Below are positions 11,737 through 19,807 of a DNA stretch of 64,000 bases, one piece after another (position 1 is the first letter of the stretch; every line of letters starts with the position of its first letter). Source of the stretch: Halomonas sp. M4R1S46 (lineage in GTDB: Bacteria; Pseudomonadota; Gammaproteobacteria; Pseudomonadales; Halomonadaceae); the NCBI RefSeq assembly GCF_025725685.1, contig NZ_CP107008.1, forward strand, positions 806,001 through 870,000. The letters are read 5' to 3'. A program made the position numbers and the translations under genes. The notes below the pieces were generated by a model. It made no database searches and was not told the origin of the DNA. It saw only the letters and a list, made by a program, of their open reading frames with translations.

Positions 11737-12006
11737 ATGCCGATCGTGATCCTGCTCTGCCTGACGTTACTGACCCTGGCGCTGGGCCTGGTCTTCCTGC
11801 GCCTGTTCCGCGGGCCCGGCCTGCCCGACCGGGTGGTGGCCCTGGAGCTCTTCGCGACGATCACCGTGGGGATCATCGGATTGCTGGCCATCGCCACCGA
11901 TATCGCCCTGCTGCTCGACGTGGCCATCGTCATGGCGCTGATGAGCTTCATGGCCACCATCGGCTTCGCCCGCTTCCTGGAGCGGGGAGGGCCGCGGGAT
12001 GATTGA
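11737..12006 (+). CDS. mnhF: Na+/H+ antiporter subunit F (operon 2)
   Basis: The 89-residue protein has three transmembrane helices and the motif RGPGLPDRVVALELF, diagnostic of MnhF. AGGGAGA lies about 7 bp before the chosen ATG. The protein has the same length as the operon 1 copy. It overlaps mnhG by 8 bp. Confidence 0.94.
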   Translation: MPIVILLCLTLLTLALGLVFLRLFRGPGLPDRVVALELFATITVGIIGLLAIATDIALLLDVAIVMALMSFMATIGFARFLERGGPRDD

Positions 12007-12400
12007 GTGGCTCGTGGTCGGCCTGATCCTCGCCGGCACCACCTTCATGCTGGTGGCCGCGATCGGCGTGGTCCGCCTGCCCGACCTGCTGACCCGGATG
12101 CATGCCACCACCAAGGCGGCCACCCTCGGGGTCTCGCTGATCATGCTGGCGGTGGCGCTGCATTTCGGCGAGGTGGCGGTGGTCGCCCGGGCGCTCGGGG
12201 TGGTGCTCTTCCTGATGATGACGGCGCCGGTGGCGGCCCATGTCATCGGCCGGGCGGGTTATTTCGTCGGGACGCGGCTGTGGAGCGGCACCGTGAAGGA
12301 CGAGCTGCGCCCCCACTATCACCCCCTCACGCACCGCCTCGACAGCGGCCTGGAACGGCCGGGCGAGCCGTCGGACCCCATGCCGCGCGATCCCTCCTGA
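11999..12400 (+). CDS. mnhG: Na+/H+ antiporter subunit G (operon 2)
   Basis: The 133-residue protein has three transmembrane segments and the MnhG motif RLPDLLTRMHATTKAATLG. As in the operon 1 copy, a hydrophilic tail of about 40 residues follows the membrane part. It is the last gene of the seven-gene operon. A weak GC-rich hairpin (CCGACC/GGTCGG, about 12402-12421) follows but has no T-run. Confidence 0.94.
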   Translation: MIEWLVVGLILAGTTFMLVAAIGVVRLPDLLTRMHATTKAATLGVSLIMLAVALHFGEVAVVARALGVVLFLMMTAPVAAHVIGRAGYFVGTRLWSGTVKDELRPHYHPLTHRLDSGLERPGEPSDPMPRDPS

Positions 12401-12606
12401 GCCGACCGGTCCGCCGGGTCGGGGCGCGCCGCCACACCGCCCGGGAGGTCCGTCATGACCGTCATCCCTTGATCCCTGGCCCCGCTGGCTCGGCCGTCCT
12501 GCCGGCCTGTCGTCCTTCAACGCCTGTCACCCGCTTGCTGCTACTGGCCTGAGACGGCGTTCTGCGCGATGATCGTCGGCCTGATGTCGCCAAGGAACGT
12601 CACCCC

Positions 12607-13854
12607 ATGATGCCCAGGATCCTCTCGCTCGCCCTGCTGTGTGTTGCCCTGGCGGGTTGCCAGGCCCGGGCCGCCTCGCCCGATCCCGTCGCCGCGAGCG
12701 ACGCGCCGGCCGCCGAGCGGGCGGAGGCGGCCGGCTTCGAGGCCTGGCGGGCGTCCTTCCGGGAGCGGGCCCGGGCGGCGGGCATCGCGGAGGCGACCCT
12801 GGAGCGGACCCTGGACGGCCTGCGCTACCGCCCCCGGGTCATCGAGCTGGATCGCCGCCAACCGGAATTCGTCCGCCCGATCTGGACCTACCTGGACAGC
12901 GCCGTCTCCCCGTCCCGGATCCGCAACGGCCGCGCGCGTCTGGCCGAGCATCGGGTCGCCGCCCGGGAGGCGGCCCGGCGCTACGGGGTGCCGGCCGAGA
13001 TCCTGGTGGCCATCTGGGGCATCGAGAGCAGCTACGGCGACTATCTCGGCGACTTCTCGATCCTCGAGGCCCTGGCCACCCTGGCCTACGAGGGGCGCCG
13101 CCGCGACTTCGCCCGGGACGAGCTGATCGCGGCCCTGCGCATCATCGAGGCCGGTGACATCGCCCCGGCGCGCATGGTCGGCTCCTGGGCCGGCGCCATG
13201 GGCCACACCCAGTTCCTGCCTTCGAGCTTCCTGGCCCATGCGGTGGACGGGGACGGCGACGGGCGTCGCGACATCTGGGGCAGCATTCCCGATGTGCTGG
13301 CCTCCACCGCCCACTACCTCGACAATGCCGGCTGGCGCGAGGACGAGCCCTGGGGGGCGGAGGTCGTGCTGCCGGCGGACTTCGACCACGGCCTGGCCGA
13401 TCCGGCGGTCCGTCGCGCCAGTGCCGAGTGGGCCGCCGCCGGCGTGCGGGGCCGGCAGGGCCGGCCGCTGCCGGACCTCGCCGCCGCCGCGGTGATCGCC
13501 CCGGCGGGGGCCCGGGGGCCGGCCTTCCTGGTCGGCCACAACTTCCGCGTCATCCGCCGCTACAACAATGCCACCAGCTATGCCCTGGCGGTGGCCAGCC
13601 TGGCGGACGTCCTGGCCGGGCGCGACGCCATCCAGGGCGCCTGGCCCCGGGAGGAGCCGCCGCTGAAGCGTGCTCAGGTGAGCGAGATGCAGCGTCGGCT
13701 GAACGCCCTCGGCCACGACGTCGGCCCGCCGGACGGCATCCTCGGGCCGAACACCCGGCGCGGCCTGCGCGCCTTCCAGCGCCGGCTCGGCCTGGTCCCC
13801 GATGGCTTCGCCACCCTCGGCCTGCTCGAGCGCCTGCGGCGCCAGCCCCTCTGA
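12607..13854 (+). CDS. Lytic murein transglycosylase, MltB-type lipoprotein
   Basis: Periplasmic enzyme that cleaves peptidoglycan glycan strands to 1,6-anhydro-muropeptides. The 415-residue protein starts with a lipoprotein signal peptide whose lipobox is LAGC (Cys18), predicting an outer-membrane lipid anchor. The SLT-like catalytic domain (about 40-330) has the putative catalytic Glu140 in AIWGIESSYG and the MltB-family AMGHTQFLPSS. A peptidoglycan-binding domain (about 355-412) has QRRLNALGHDVGPPDGILG. It stands alone between the antiporter operon and the next gene. It fits the MltB_2 subgroup with a C-terminal PG-binding domain. Confidence 0.93.
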   Translation: MMPRILSLALLCVALAGCQARAASPDPVAASDAPAAERAEAAGFEAWRASFRERARAAGIAEATLERTLDGLRYRPRVIELDRRQPEFVRPIWTYLDSAVSPSRIRNGRARLAEHRVAAREAARRYGVPAEILVAIWGIESSYGDYLGDFSILEALATLAYEGRRRDFARDELIAALRIIEAGDIAPARMVGSWAGAMGHTQFLPSSFLAHAVDGDGDGRRDIWGSIPDVLASTAHYLDNAGWREDEPWGAEVVLPADFDHGLADPAVRRASAEWAAAGVRGRQGRPLPDLAAAAVIAPAGARGPAFLVGHNFRVIRRYNNATSYALAVASLADVLAGRDAIQGAWPREEPPLKRAQVSEMQRRLNALGHDVGPPDGILGPNTRRGLRAFQRRLGLVPDGFATLGLLERLRRQPL

Positions 13855-13883
13855 TCCCCAGCATGACCCTCAGGAGACCTCGC

Positions 13884-14441
13884 ATGACCGCCATCCTTCG
13901 CCCCCTGCTGCTGGCCGTGGCCCTGTGGCCGGCCCTGACCTCGGCTGCCGCCCCCGACCGGGTGGTGGGCTGGATCGAGACGGTGACGCTGGCGCCCTGG
14001 GACGTGGCGGTCAAGGCCAAGCTGGACAGCGGGGCCCTGACCTCGTCGCTGGACGCCCGCCACATCGAGACCTTCGAGAAGGCGGGGGAGGAATGGGTGC
14101 GCTTTCGGCTGATGCTCGAGGACGAGGACTCCGGCGAGACCTTCTCGATGACCCTGGAGCGTCCCCTCTACCGCGACATGGTGGTGCGCGGCGCCGGCGG
14201 CCGCGACGAGCGGCTGGTGGTGCTGATGGACATCTGCGTGGGGGAGACCCGCTACGAGGAGGAGTTCAGCCTGCGCAATCGCGAGGAGATGACCTACCCG
14301 ATGCTGCTGGGGCGTCGCACCATCGGCCACCTCGGCCGGCTGGACGTGCGCGAGACCTTCCTGACCGAGGCGGACTGCGACGAGGACTCGCCCCGGGTGC
14401 CTCACGCGCCCGACCGGCGGGAGGCCGGCGACGAGGACTGA
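13884..14441 (+). CDS. Retropepsin-like (RimK-linked, PF05618-type) periplasmic protein
   Basis: The 185-residue protein has an N-terminal signal peptide (about 1-22, ending TSAAA). It contains KLDSGALTSSLDA (about residues 51-63), an aspartic-protease-like DSGA motif of the family often named ATP-dependent zinc protease or RimK-related. The motif RLDVRETFL and a C-terminal LLGRRTIGHLGRL match that family. The annotated proteolytic function is not well established for the family. The start is chosen by AGGAG (13872-13876) 7 bp upstream; an ATG 21 bp earlier lacks a good site. It follows the transglycosylase by 29 bp and may be cotranscribed with it. Confidence 0.82.
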   Translation: MTAILRPLLLAVALWPALTSAAAPDRVVGWIETVTLAPWDVAVKAKLDSGALTSSLDARHIETFEKAGEEWVRFRLMLEDEDSGETFSMTLERPLYRDMVVRGAGGRDERLVVLMDICVGETRYEEEFSLRNREEMTYPMLLGRRTIGHLGRLDVRETFLTEADCDEDSPRVPHAPDRREAGDED

Positions 14442-14448
14442 GCCGCGC

Positions 14449-15162
14449 TCAGAACAGCCGGCTGAGCAGGGCGGTCACGGCGGTCTCCACCCGCAGGATG
14501 CGCGGGCCGAGGTGGATGCCCCGGCAGCCGGCGGCGAGCAGCCGCTCCACTTCCCAGGGAATGAAGCCGCCCTCCGGCCCGACCACCAGCAGGGTGGGGG
14601 CCTCGATCCCGCGCGGGCAGGCTTCCGCCATGCCCGGATGGGCCAGCAGGCCCTGGCGACCCGCCAGCAGCGCCGGCAGGCGGTCCTCGACGAAGGGCCG
14701 GAAGCCCTTGGCCAGCGACACCGTCGGCATCCGGGTGTCCCGGGCCTGTTCCAGGCCCAGCACCAGGTGGCGCCGGATCTTGTCGTCGCCGAGCTCCGGC
14801 GACTGCCAGTAGCTCTTCTCGACCCGGCGGGTGTTGAGCAGGGTCAGTTCCTTCACGCCCAGCGCCGTGACATGTTCCAGGGTCCTGGCCAGCATGCGTG
14901 GGCGCGGCAGGGCCAGTACCAGATGCACCGGCAGCGGCGGCGGCGGGGCCTGGTCGAGGCCGGCCACGTCGAACACCGCCTCGTGCGCGTCGAGGGTCAG
15001 CAGCTCGCCGCGTCCCAGCCGGCCGCCGGCGACGCCCAGGGTCATGACATCGCCCGCCCGGGCCCGGTGGACCTCGGTCAGGTGCGCCAGGCGACGGGGG
15101 TCGCGGACCCGCGCCAGGCGGTCGTTCTCGATGTCCTCGGGCGAGAGCAGGATCAGGTTCAT
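14449..15162 (-). CDS. rsmE: 16S rRNA m3U1498 methyltransferase
   Basis: SPOUT-family methyltransferase that methylates N3 of U1498 in 16S rRNA using S-adenosylmethionine. The 237-residue protein shows an N-terminal PUA-like domain (about 1-75) followed by the knotted domain. Family motifs are EHVTALGVKELTLLNTRR, LLVVGPEGGFIPWEVE (SAM-binding loop) and LGPRILRVETAV near the end. The start is the ATG at 15162; upstream in-frame residues extend into the intergenic region and are unlike the family. It is convergent with the preceding gene and divergent from phaR. Confidence 0.96.
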   Translation of the reverse strand: MNLILLSPEDIENDRLARVRDPRRLAHLTEVHRARAGDVMTLGVAGGRLGRGELLTLDAHEAVFDVAGLDQAPPPPLPVHLVLALPRPRMLARTLEHVTALGVKELTLLNTRRVEKSYWQSPELGDDKIRRHLVLGLEQARDTRMPTVSLAKGFRPFVEDRLPALLAGRQGLLAHPGMAEACPRGIEAPTLLVVGPEGGFIPWEVERLLAAGCRGIHLGPRILRVETAVTALLSRLF

Positions 15163-15262
15163 GGGGCCTCGTGATGCCTTTTGCCTTGCATGGATGGTGG
15201 CGCGGTGCACAATACCTGCATAAGGGGGCGACCGCCCACCTGCCACGACAAGGAGCATCGCC

Positions 15263-15718
15263 GTGCGCGTGATTCGCAAGTATGCCAACCGCAGGCTCTA
15301 TGATACCGAACAGAGCCGCTACGTGACCCTCGAGGATCTGCGGGGCCTGATCCTCGACGAGGTGCCCTTTCGCGTCGAGGATGCCAAGTCCGGCGAGGAC
15401 CTGACCCGGACCATCCTGCTGACGATCATCATCGAGCAGGAACAGGCCGGCGGCGATGCCGAGGTGTTCTCCAACGACCTGCTGGCCCAGTTCATCCGCG
15501 TCTACGACATGGCCCAGCCCCTGCCCCTGGCACGCTACCTGGAGCAGGGCACCCGGCTGATGCTGGAGCAGCAGAAGCGCATGCAGGACCAGTGGCAGCA
15601 GGCCATGCGCCACACCCCGATGGAGATGATGCGCGAGCTGGCCGAGGAGAACATGCGCTTCTGGCAGCAGAACCTCGGCGGCTCCGGCAAGAAGGGCGAC
15701 GACTCCGAGGACAAGTGA
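15263..15718 (+). CDS. phaR: Polyhydroxyalkanoate synthesis repressor PhaR
   Basis: The 151-residue regulator begins with the PHB-accumulation regulator domain RVIRKYANRRLYDTEQSRYV, followed by a second domain with DLLAQFIRVYD and a Met/Gln-rich helical tail. PhaR proteins bind DNA and PHA granules and control phasin expression. The start codon is GTG, supported by AAGGAG (15250-15255) at 7 bp. No PHA synthesis genes are in the window. The adjacent purD is read in the same direction but has its own spacing of 80 bp. Confidence 0.94.
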   Translation: MRVIRKYANRRLYDTEQSRYVTLEDLRGLILDEVPFRVEDAKSGEDLTRTILLTIIIEQEQAGGDAEVFSNDLLAQFIRVYDMAQPLPLARYLEQGTRLMLEQQKRMQDQWQQAMRHTPMEMMRELAEENMRFWQQNLGGSGKKGDDSEDK

Positions 15719-15798
15719 GGCCACCCGGGGCGGCGGTCGGGAGCGGTTTCTGACATAATGCCGCGATGTTTCCCCGAGGTATTGAGGTAGAGCAGCGG

Positions 15799-17094
15799 AT
15801 GAAGGTTCTGATCATCGGCGGCGGTGGCCGCGAACATGCCCTGGCCTGGAAGGTCGCCCAGTCGCCCCGGGTCGACACCGTCTTCGTGGCGCCCGGCAAT
15901 GCCGGCACCGCCCGGGAGCCGGGACTCGAGAACGTGGCCATCGGCGTCGACGACCTGGACGGCCTGGTGGCCTTCGCCCGGGACGAGGACGTCGCGCTGA
16001 CCGTCGTCGGCCCCGAGGCACCGCTGGTGGCGGGCGTGGTGGATCGCTTCCGCGAGGCGGGGCTGGCGATCTTCGGGCCCACCGCCGGCGCGGCCCAGCT
16101 CGAGGGCTCCAAGGCCTTCACCAAGGACTTCCTGGCGCGCCATGCCATCCCCTCCGCCGAGTACCGCACTTTCGTGGCGGTGGAGCCGGCACTCGCCTAC
16201 CTGGCCGAGAAGGGCGCGCCCATCGTCATCAAGGCCGACGGCCTGGCCGCCGGCAAGGGCGTCATCGTGGCCATGACGCAGGACGAGGCCGAGGCCGCGA
16301 TACGCGACATGCTCGAGGCCAATGCCTTCGGTGACGCCGGGGCCCGGGTGGTGATCGAGGAGTTCCTCGAGGGCGAGGAAGCCAGCTTCATCGTCATGGT
16401 CGACGGCGAGACGGTGTTGCCCCTGGCCACCAGCCAGGACCACAAGCGCGCCTTCGATGGCGACGCCGGCCCCAACACCGGTGGCATGGGCGCCTACTCC
16501 CCGGCGCCGGTGGTCACCGACGCGGTCTTCGAGCGCATCATGGCGCGGGTCATCCGGCCCACCGTGCAGGGCATGGCCGAGGAGGGCCACCCCTATACCG
16601 GCTTCCTGTATGCCGGCCTGATGATCGATGGGGCGGGCGACCCCCGGGTGATCGAGTACAATTGCCGCTTCGGCGACCCCGAGACCCAGCCGATCCTGCT
16701 GCGCCTGGCCTCGGACCTCGCCGAGCTGTGCCTGGCCGGGGCCCGCGGCGAGCTGGCCGGGCTCGGCTGCGACTGGGACGAGCGGGCCGCGGTGGGTGTG
16801 GTGATGGCCGCCGGCGGCTATCCCGGCAGCTACCGCAAGGGCGACGCCATCGAGGGCCTCGCGGCGGCCGAGGCCACCGGCTGCAAGGTCTTCCACGCCG
16901 GCACCGCCGAGGGCGAGCAGGGCGAGGTGGTCACCGCCGGCGGCCGGGTGCTGTGCGTCACCGCCCTGGGCGAGGGCGTCTCCGCGGCCCGCGACCTGGC
17001 CTACCGGGGGGTGGCCGAGATCCACTGGCCCGAGGCCCTGTATCGCCGCGACATCGCCCACCGCGCCATCGCCCGCGAGTGCGGCGAGGGCTAA
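15799..17094 (+). CDS. purD: Phosphoribosylamine-glycine ligase
   Basis: ATP-grasp enzyme that makes glycinamide ribonucleotide from phosphoribosylamine, glycine and ATP in purine synthesis. The 431-residue protein has the N-terminal MKVLIIGGGGREHALAWK nucleotide-binding motif, GPEAPLVAGVVD, the ATP-grasp segment IVIKADGLAAGKGV and the C-terminal active-site region EYNCRFGDPETQPIL. The ATG at 15799 fits the conserved N-terminus; an ATG 33 bp earlier would add an atypical leader. A possible -10 box CATAAT lies at 15754-15759. Confidence 0.97.
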   Translation: MKVLIIGGGGREHALAWKVAQSPRVDTVFVAPGNAGTAREPGLENVAIGVDDLDGLVAFARDEDVALTVVGPEAPLVAGVVDRFREAGLAIFGPTAGAAQLEGSKAFTKDFLARHAIPSAEYRTFVAVEPALAYLAEKGAPIVIKADGLAAGKGVIVAMTQDEAEAAIRDMLEANAFGDAGARVVIEEFLEGEEASFIVMVDGETVLPLATSQDHKRAFDGDAGPNTGGMGAYSPAPVVTDAVFERIMARVIRPTVQGMAEEGHPYTGFLYAGLMIDGAGDPRVIEYNCRFGDPETQPILLRLASDLAELCLAGARGELAGLGCDWDERAAVGVVMAAGGYPGSYRKGDAIEGLAAAEATGCKVFHAGTAEGEQGEVVTAGGRVLCVTALGEGVSAARDLAYRGVAEIHWPEALYRRDIAHRAIARECGEG

Positions 17095-17187
17095 GCCCGG
17101 ATGTTGCATCGGGTGCCGCGCGAGGGCGCGAGCCACGTGGGGCAATGTTCGAGCCGTACTGCCGCCAGACAATAACAAGGAGGCTGC

Positions 17188-17622
17188 ATGGAGCGCGTCA
17201 GACTGGCCTTTCCCGAGGCGGATATTCGCCATCGCCACCCGCTGACGGTGCGGGTCACCGACATGAACTATGGCCGTCACCTGGGCCATGATGCCCTGGT
17301 GTCGCTGCTCCACGAGGCGCGCATCTCGGCGCTGGCGGCACTGGGGCTCGCCGAGGGCGACATGGGCGGCTACCCCAGCGTGGCCGCGGACCTCGCGGTG
17401 CAGTATCGGGCCGAGGCCCGCTGGCCCGACGCCCTGGTGGTCGATACCGCGATCCCGGCACCCTCGCGCAAGGCCATCACCGTCTACCACCGCGTCCGTC
17501 GCGAGGCGGACGCGGCGATCGTCGCCACCGCCCGCCTCAACCTGATGCTGGTGGACCCGGCGGGGGGCCGTCCGGTGCCGATCCCCGGCGCGGTGCGTGA
17601 CTGCCTGACGGGAGCGGCCTGA
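17188..17622 (+). CDS. 4HBT-family acyl-CoA thioesterase
   Basis: The 144-residue hot-dog-fold protein has VRVTDMNYGRHLGHDALVSLLHEAR, which contains the Asp/Asn-rich catalytic segment (about residues 27-50) seen in 4-hydroxybenzoyl-CoA thioesterase-like and YbgC-like enzymes. It probably hydrolyses an acyl-CoA of unknown identity. AAGGAGG lies 6 bp before the ATG. Its stop overlaps the start of the next gene (TGATG), so the two are likely translationally coupled. Confidence 0.85.
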   Translation: MERVRLAFPEADIRHRHPLTVRVTDMNYGRHLGHDALVSLLHEARISALAALGLAEGDMGGYPSVAADLAVQYRAEARWPDALVVDTAIPAPSRKAITVYHRVRREADAAIVATARLNLMLVDPAGGRPVPIPGAVRDCLTGAA

Positions 17623-18494
17623 TGTCCCGAGAGTACCCGATCATCGCCGTGACCGGCTCCTCCGGGGCCGGCACCACCACGGTCAAGCGGACCTTCGAGC
17701 GCATGTTCGCCCGCGAGGACGTGCATGCCGCCTTCGTCGACGGCGACGCCTTCCATCGCTATACCCGCCAGGAGCTGGCGCGGATCTTCCGCGAGGAGCC
17801 CGAGCGCAAGGACGAGCTTTCCCACTTCGCCGTGGAGGCCAACCTGCTCGACCACCTGGACACGCTCTTCCAGGAGTACGGCGACACGGGCGCCGGGACC
17901 TATCGGCACTACATCCACGCCGAGGACAAGGCGATGATCGAGGCCGGCTACCAGGTCGGCACCTTCACGGAATGGCAGCCGCTGCCCACGGGCACCGACC
18001 TGCTGTTCTACGAGGGCCTGCATGGCGGCCTGGTCACCGCCGAGCACGACATCGCCCGTCATGTCGACCTGCTGGTGGGGGTCGCGCCGACCATGAACCT
18101 GGAGTGGATCCAGAAGATCGACCGCGACATGCGCTACCGGGGCTATTCCCAGGAGGCGGTGATCGACACCATCCTGGGCCGCATGGACGACTACGTGCGC
18201 TATATCCAGCCGCAGTTCTCGCGCACCCATATCAACTTCCAGCGGGTGCCGACGGTGGATACCTCCAACCCCTTCGAGGTGCAGGACATCCCCACCGATG
18301 CCGAGTCCTTCGTGGTGATCCGCTTCCGCGACCCCGCCACCGTGGACTTCCCCTACCTGCTGTCGATGATCCAGGATGCCTTCATGAGCCGGCCCCACAC
18401 CCTGGTGGTCCCGGGGTCGCGCCTGCCGCTGGCCATGGAGCTGATCCTGGGGCCGCTGGTGCGCCACCTGCTGGCCCAGCGGCGCTTCCGCTGA
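17622..18494 (+). CDS. prkB: Phosphoribulokinase-family kinase (PrkB-type)
   Basis: The 290-residue P-loop kinase has the Walker A motif GSSGAGTTTV near residue 12, and DGDAFHRYTRQEL and KIDRDMRYRGYSQEAV as in proteobacterial phosphoribulokinases. These enzymes phosphorylate ribulose 5-phosphate. No RuBisCO or other Calvin-cycle gene lies in the window, and the sequence resembles the E. coli PrkB type, whose physiological role is unclear. It overlaps the thioesterase gene by one base. Confidence 0.88.
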   Translation: MSREYPIIAVTGSSGAGTTTVKRTFERMFAREDVHAAFVDGDAFHRYTRQELARIFREEPERKDELSHFAVEANLLDHLDTLFQEYGDTGAGTYRHYIHAEDKAMIEAGYQVGTFTEWQPLPTGTDLLFYEGLHGGLVTAEHDIARHVDLLVGVAPTMNLEWIQKIDRDMRYRGYSQEAVIDTILGRMDDYVRYIQPQFSRTHINFQRVPTVDTSNPFEVQDIPTDAESFVVIRFRDPATVDFPYLLSMIQDAFMSRPHTLVVPGSRLPLAMELILGPLVRHLLAQRRFR

Positions 18495-18530
18495 CCGCCA
18501 CCCGAGCCAACCGCCGAGGAGCCCGAATCC

Positions 18531-18875
18531 ATGGACTGCCTGTTCTGCAAGATCATCGAGCGCGAGATCCCCGCCGACATCGTCTTCGAGGACGACGAGG
18601 TGCTGGCCTTCAAGGATCTCAATCCCCAGGCCCCGACCCACCTGCTGATCGTGCCCAAGCGGCACATCGCCACCCTCAACGACATCGAGGAGGACGGCGA
18701 CCTGGCCCTGGTGGGGCGCCTGCAGTTCACCGCCGCCCAACTGGCCAAGCAGGCCGGCTTCGCCGAGGACGGTTATCGGGTGGTGATGAATTGCAATGAG
18801 CAGGGCGGCCAGACGGTCTATCATATCCACATGCACCTGATGGGCGGTCGTCGCTTCACTTGGCCGGCTGGCTAG
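18531..18875 (+). CDS. hinT: HIT-family purine nucleoside phosphoramidase (HinT-like)
   Basis: The 114-residue protein has CLFCKIIEREIPADIVFED at the N-terminus and the histidine triad HIHMHLMGGRRF near residues 102-113. HinT-type proteins hydrolyse AMP-lysine and similar nucleoside phosphoramidates. Its length is typical of bacterial HinT. It follows prkB by 36 bp and may be in the same transcript. Confidence 0.93.
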   Translation: MDCLFCKIIEREIPADIVFEDDEVLAFKDLNPQAPTHLLIVPKRHIATLNDIEEDGDLALVGRLQFTAAQLAKQAGFAEDGYRVVMNCNEQGGQTVYHIHMHLMGGRRFTWPAG

Positions 18876-18933
18876 CCGGCGCTCCGCGGTTCGCCGCGCG
18901 CCCCTAGCGCTCGACGCATCGGGTGCATGCCCA

Positions 18934-18959
18934 CGACGCCGCCCCTCGGGGCGGCGTCG
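18934..18959. terminator. GC-rich hairpin downstream of hinT
   Basis: A perfect 12-bp stem CGACGCCGCCCC/GGGGCGGCGTCG with a 2-base loop follows hinT by about 60 bp. There is no T-run on the + strand, so intrinsic termination is uncertain. Confidence 0.45.
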
Positions 18960-19027
18960 CCTCATGGGGCCTGCTCGGCGAGCGGCGACTCGGTTACAAT
19001 GTCGCCACGACCGATCAAGGGGGTGTC

Positions 19028-19681
19028 ATGAACCGTCAGTATTCTCGCGCCGATGACCTGGTCCGCCAGTTCGATGCCGTGCTGCGCACCCTGGTGCCCC
19101 GCGCCGCCCAGCCCTCGCGGCCCTCGCCGGCCACGCCGGAGGTCCACGACGACCACCTGAGCGACGAGGAGCGTCGTCATGCCGAGGGGCTGATGCGCAT
19201 CAACCATACCGGCGAGGTCTGCGCCCAGGCGCTCTACCAGGGGCAGGGGCTGACCGCCAAGCTGCCCGAGATCCGCGGGCAGATGGAGGCCGCCGCCCAG
19301 GAAGAGATCGATCACCTGGCCTGGTGCGACGCCCGCCTGCAGGAGCTCGGTGGCCACACCAGCCGGCTCAACCCGCTGTTCTACGCTGCCTCCTTCGGCA
19401 TCGGGGCGGTGGCCGGTGCCGTCGGCGATCGCGTCAGTCTGGGCTTCGTGGCGGCCACCGAGGAGCAGGTGGGCCGCCATCTCGATGCCCATATGGCGGA
19501 GCTGCCGCCGGGCGACCACCGCTCCCGGGCGGTGCTGCGCCAGATGGCCATCGACGAGGCCCATCACGCCCATCACGCCCAGCAGGCCCTGGAGGCCGGC
19601 GGCGCCCGCTTCCCGGGGCCGGTCAAGGCGGGCATGACGCTCGCGTCCCGGGTGATGACCAAGTCCGTGTACAAGTTTTAA
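19028..19681 (+). CDS. coq7: Demethoxyubiquinone hydroxylase (ubiquinone biosynthesis)
   Basis: Di-iron monooxygenase that hydroxylates the ubiquinone precursor 2-polyprenyl-3-methyl-6-methoxy-1,4-benzoquinone. The 217-residue protein has iron-binding motifs HTGEVCAQALYQ, EEIDHLAWC and IDEAHHAHHA typical of the Coq7/CLK-1 family. The ATG at 19028 is preceded by AAGGGGGTG; an in-frame ATG further upstream would add 35 atypical residues. A -10-like TACAAT is at 18995-19000. The stop codon overlaps the start of an AAGCTTGAAG repeat. Confidence 0.96.
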   Translation: MNRQYSRADDLVRQFDAVLRTLVPRAAQPSRPSPATPEVHDDHLSDEERRHAEGLMRINHTGEVCAQALYQGQGLTAKLPEIRGQMEAAAQEEIDHLAWCDARLQELGGHTSRLNPLFYAASFGIGAVAGAVGDRVSLGFVAATEEQVGRHLDAHMAELPPGDHRSRAVLRQMAIDEAHHAHHAQQALEAGGARFPGPVKAGMTLASRVMTKSVYKF

Positions 19682-19789
19682 GCTTGAAGCCGTAAGCTTG
19701 AAGAAACCCCAAAGACAGAACCCCCACCTCGGTCAGGCCGAGGTGGGGGGTCGCTTTTTCTTCCAGCTTCAAGCTTAAGGCTTAAAGCT
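19680..19789. repeat. AAGCTTGAAG intergenic repeat flanking a terminator
   Basis: AAGCTTGAAG occurs at 19680-19689 and again at 19694-19703. An inverted, partly degenerate version (CTTCCAGCTTCAAGCTTAAG) begins at 19760. These copies bracket the shared terminator hairpin between the convergent coq7 and speD genes. A similar motif occurs in the convergent plsY/tsaD gap. Confidence 0.6.
19721..19759 (+). terminator. Rho-independent terminator of coq7
   Basis: A 12-bp perfect stem CCCCCACCTCGG/CCGAGGTGGGGG with a 5-base loop (19733-19737) is followed by GTCGCTTTTTC. It lies between convergent genes. The opposite strand lacks a strong T-run, so it probably serves mainly coq7. Confidence 0.85.
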
Positions 19790-19807
19790 CCGCCGCACAG
19801 CGGCGGG

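Noticed and set aside
12401..12606. Possible small gene in the gap after the second mnhG
   Set aside because: Only very short frames occur (for example a five-codon frame at about 12454), with no ribosome-binding site of note and no conserved motif.
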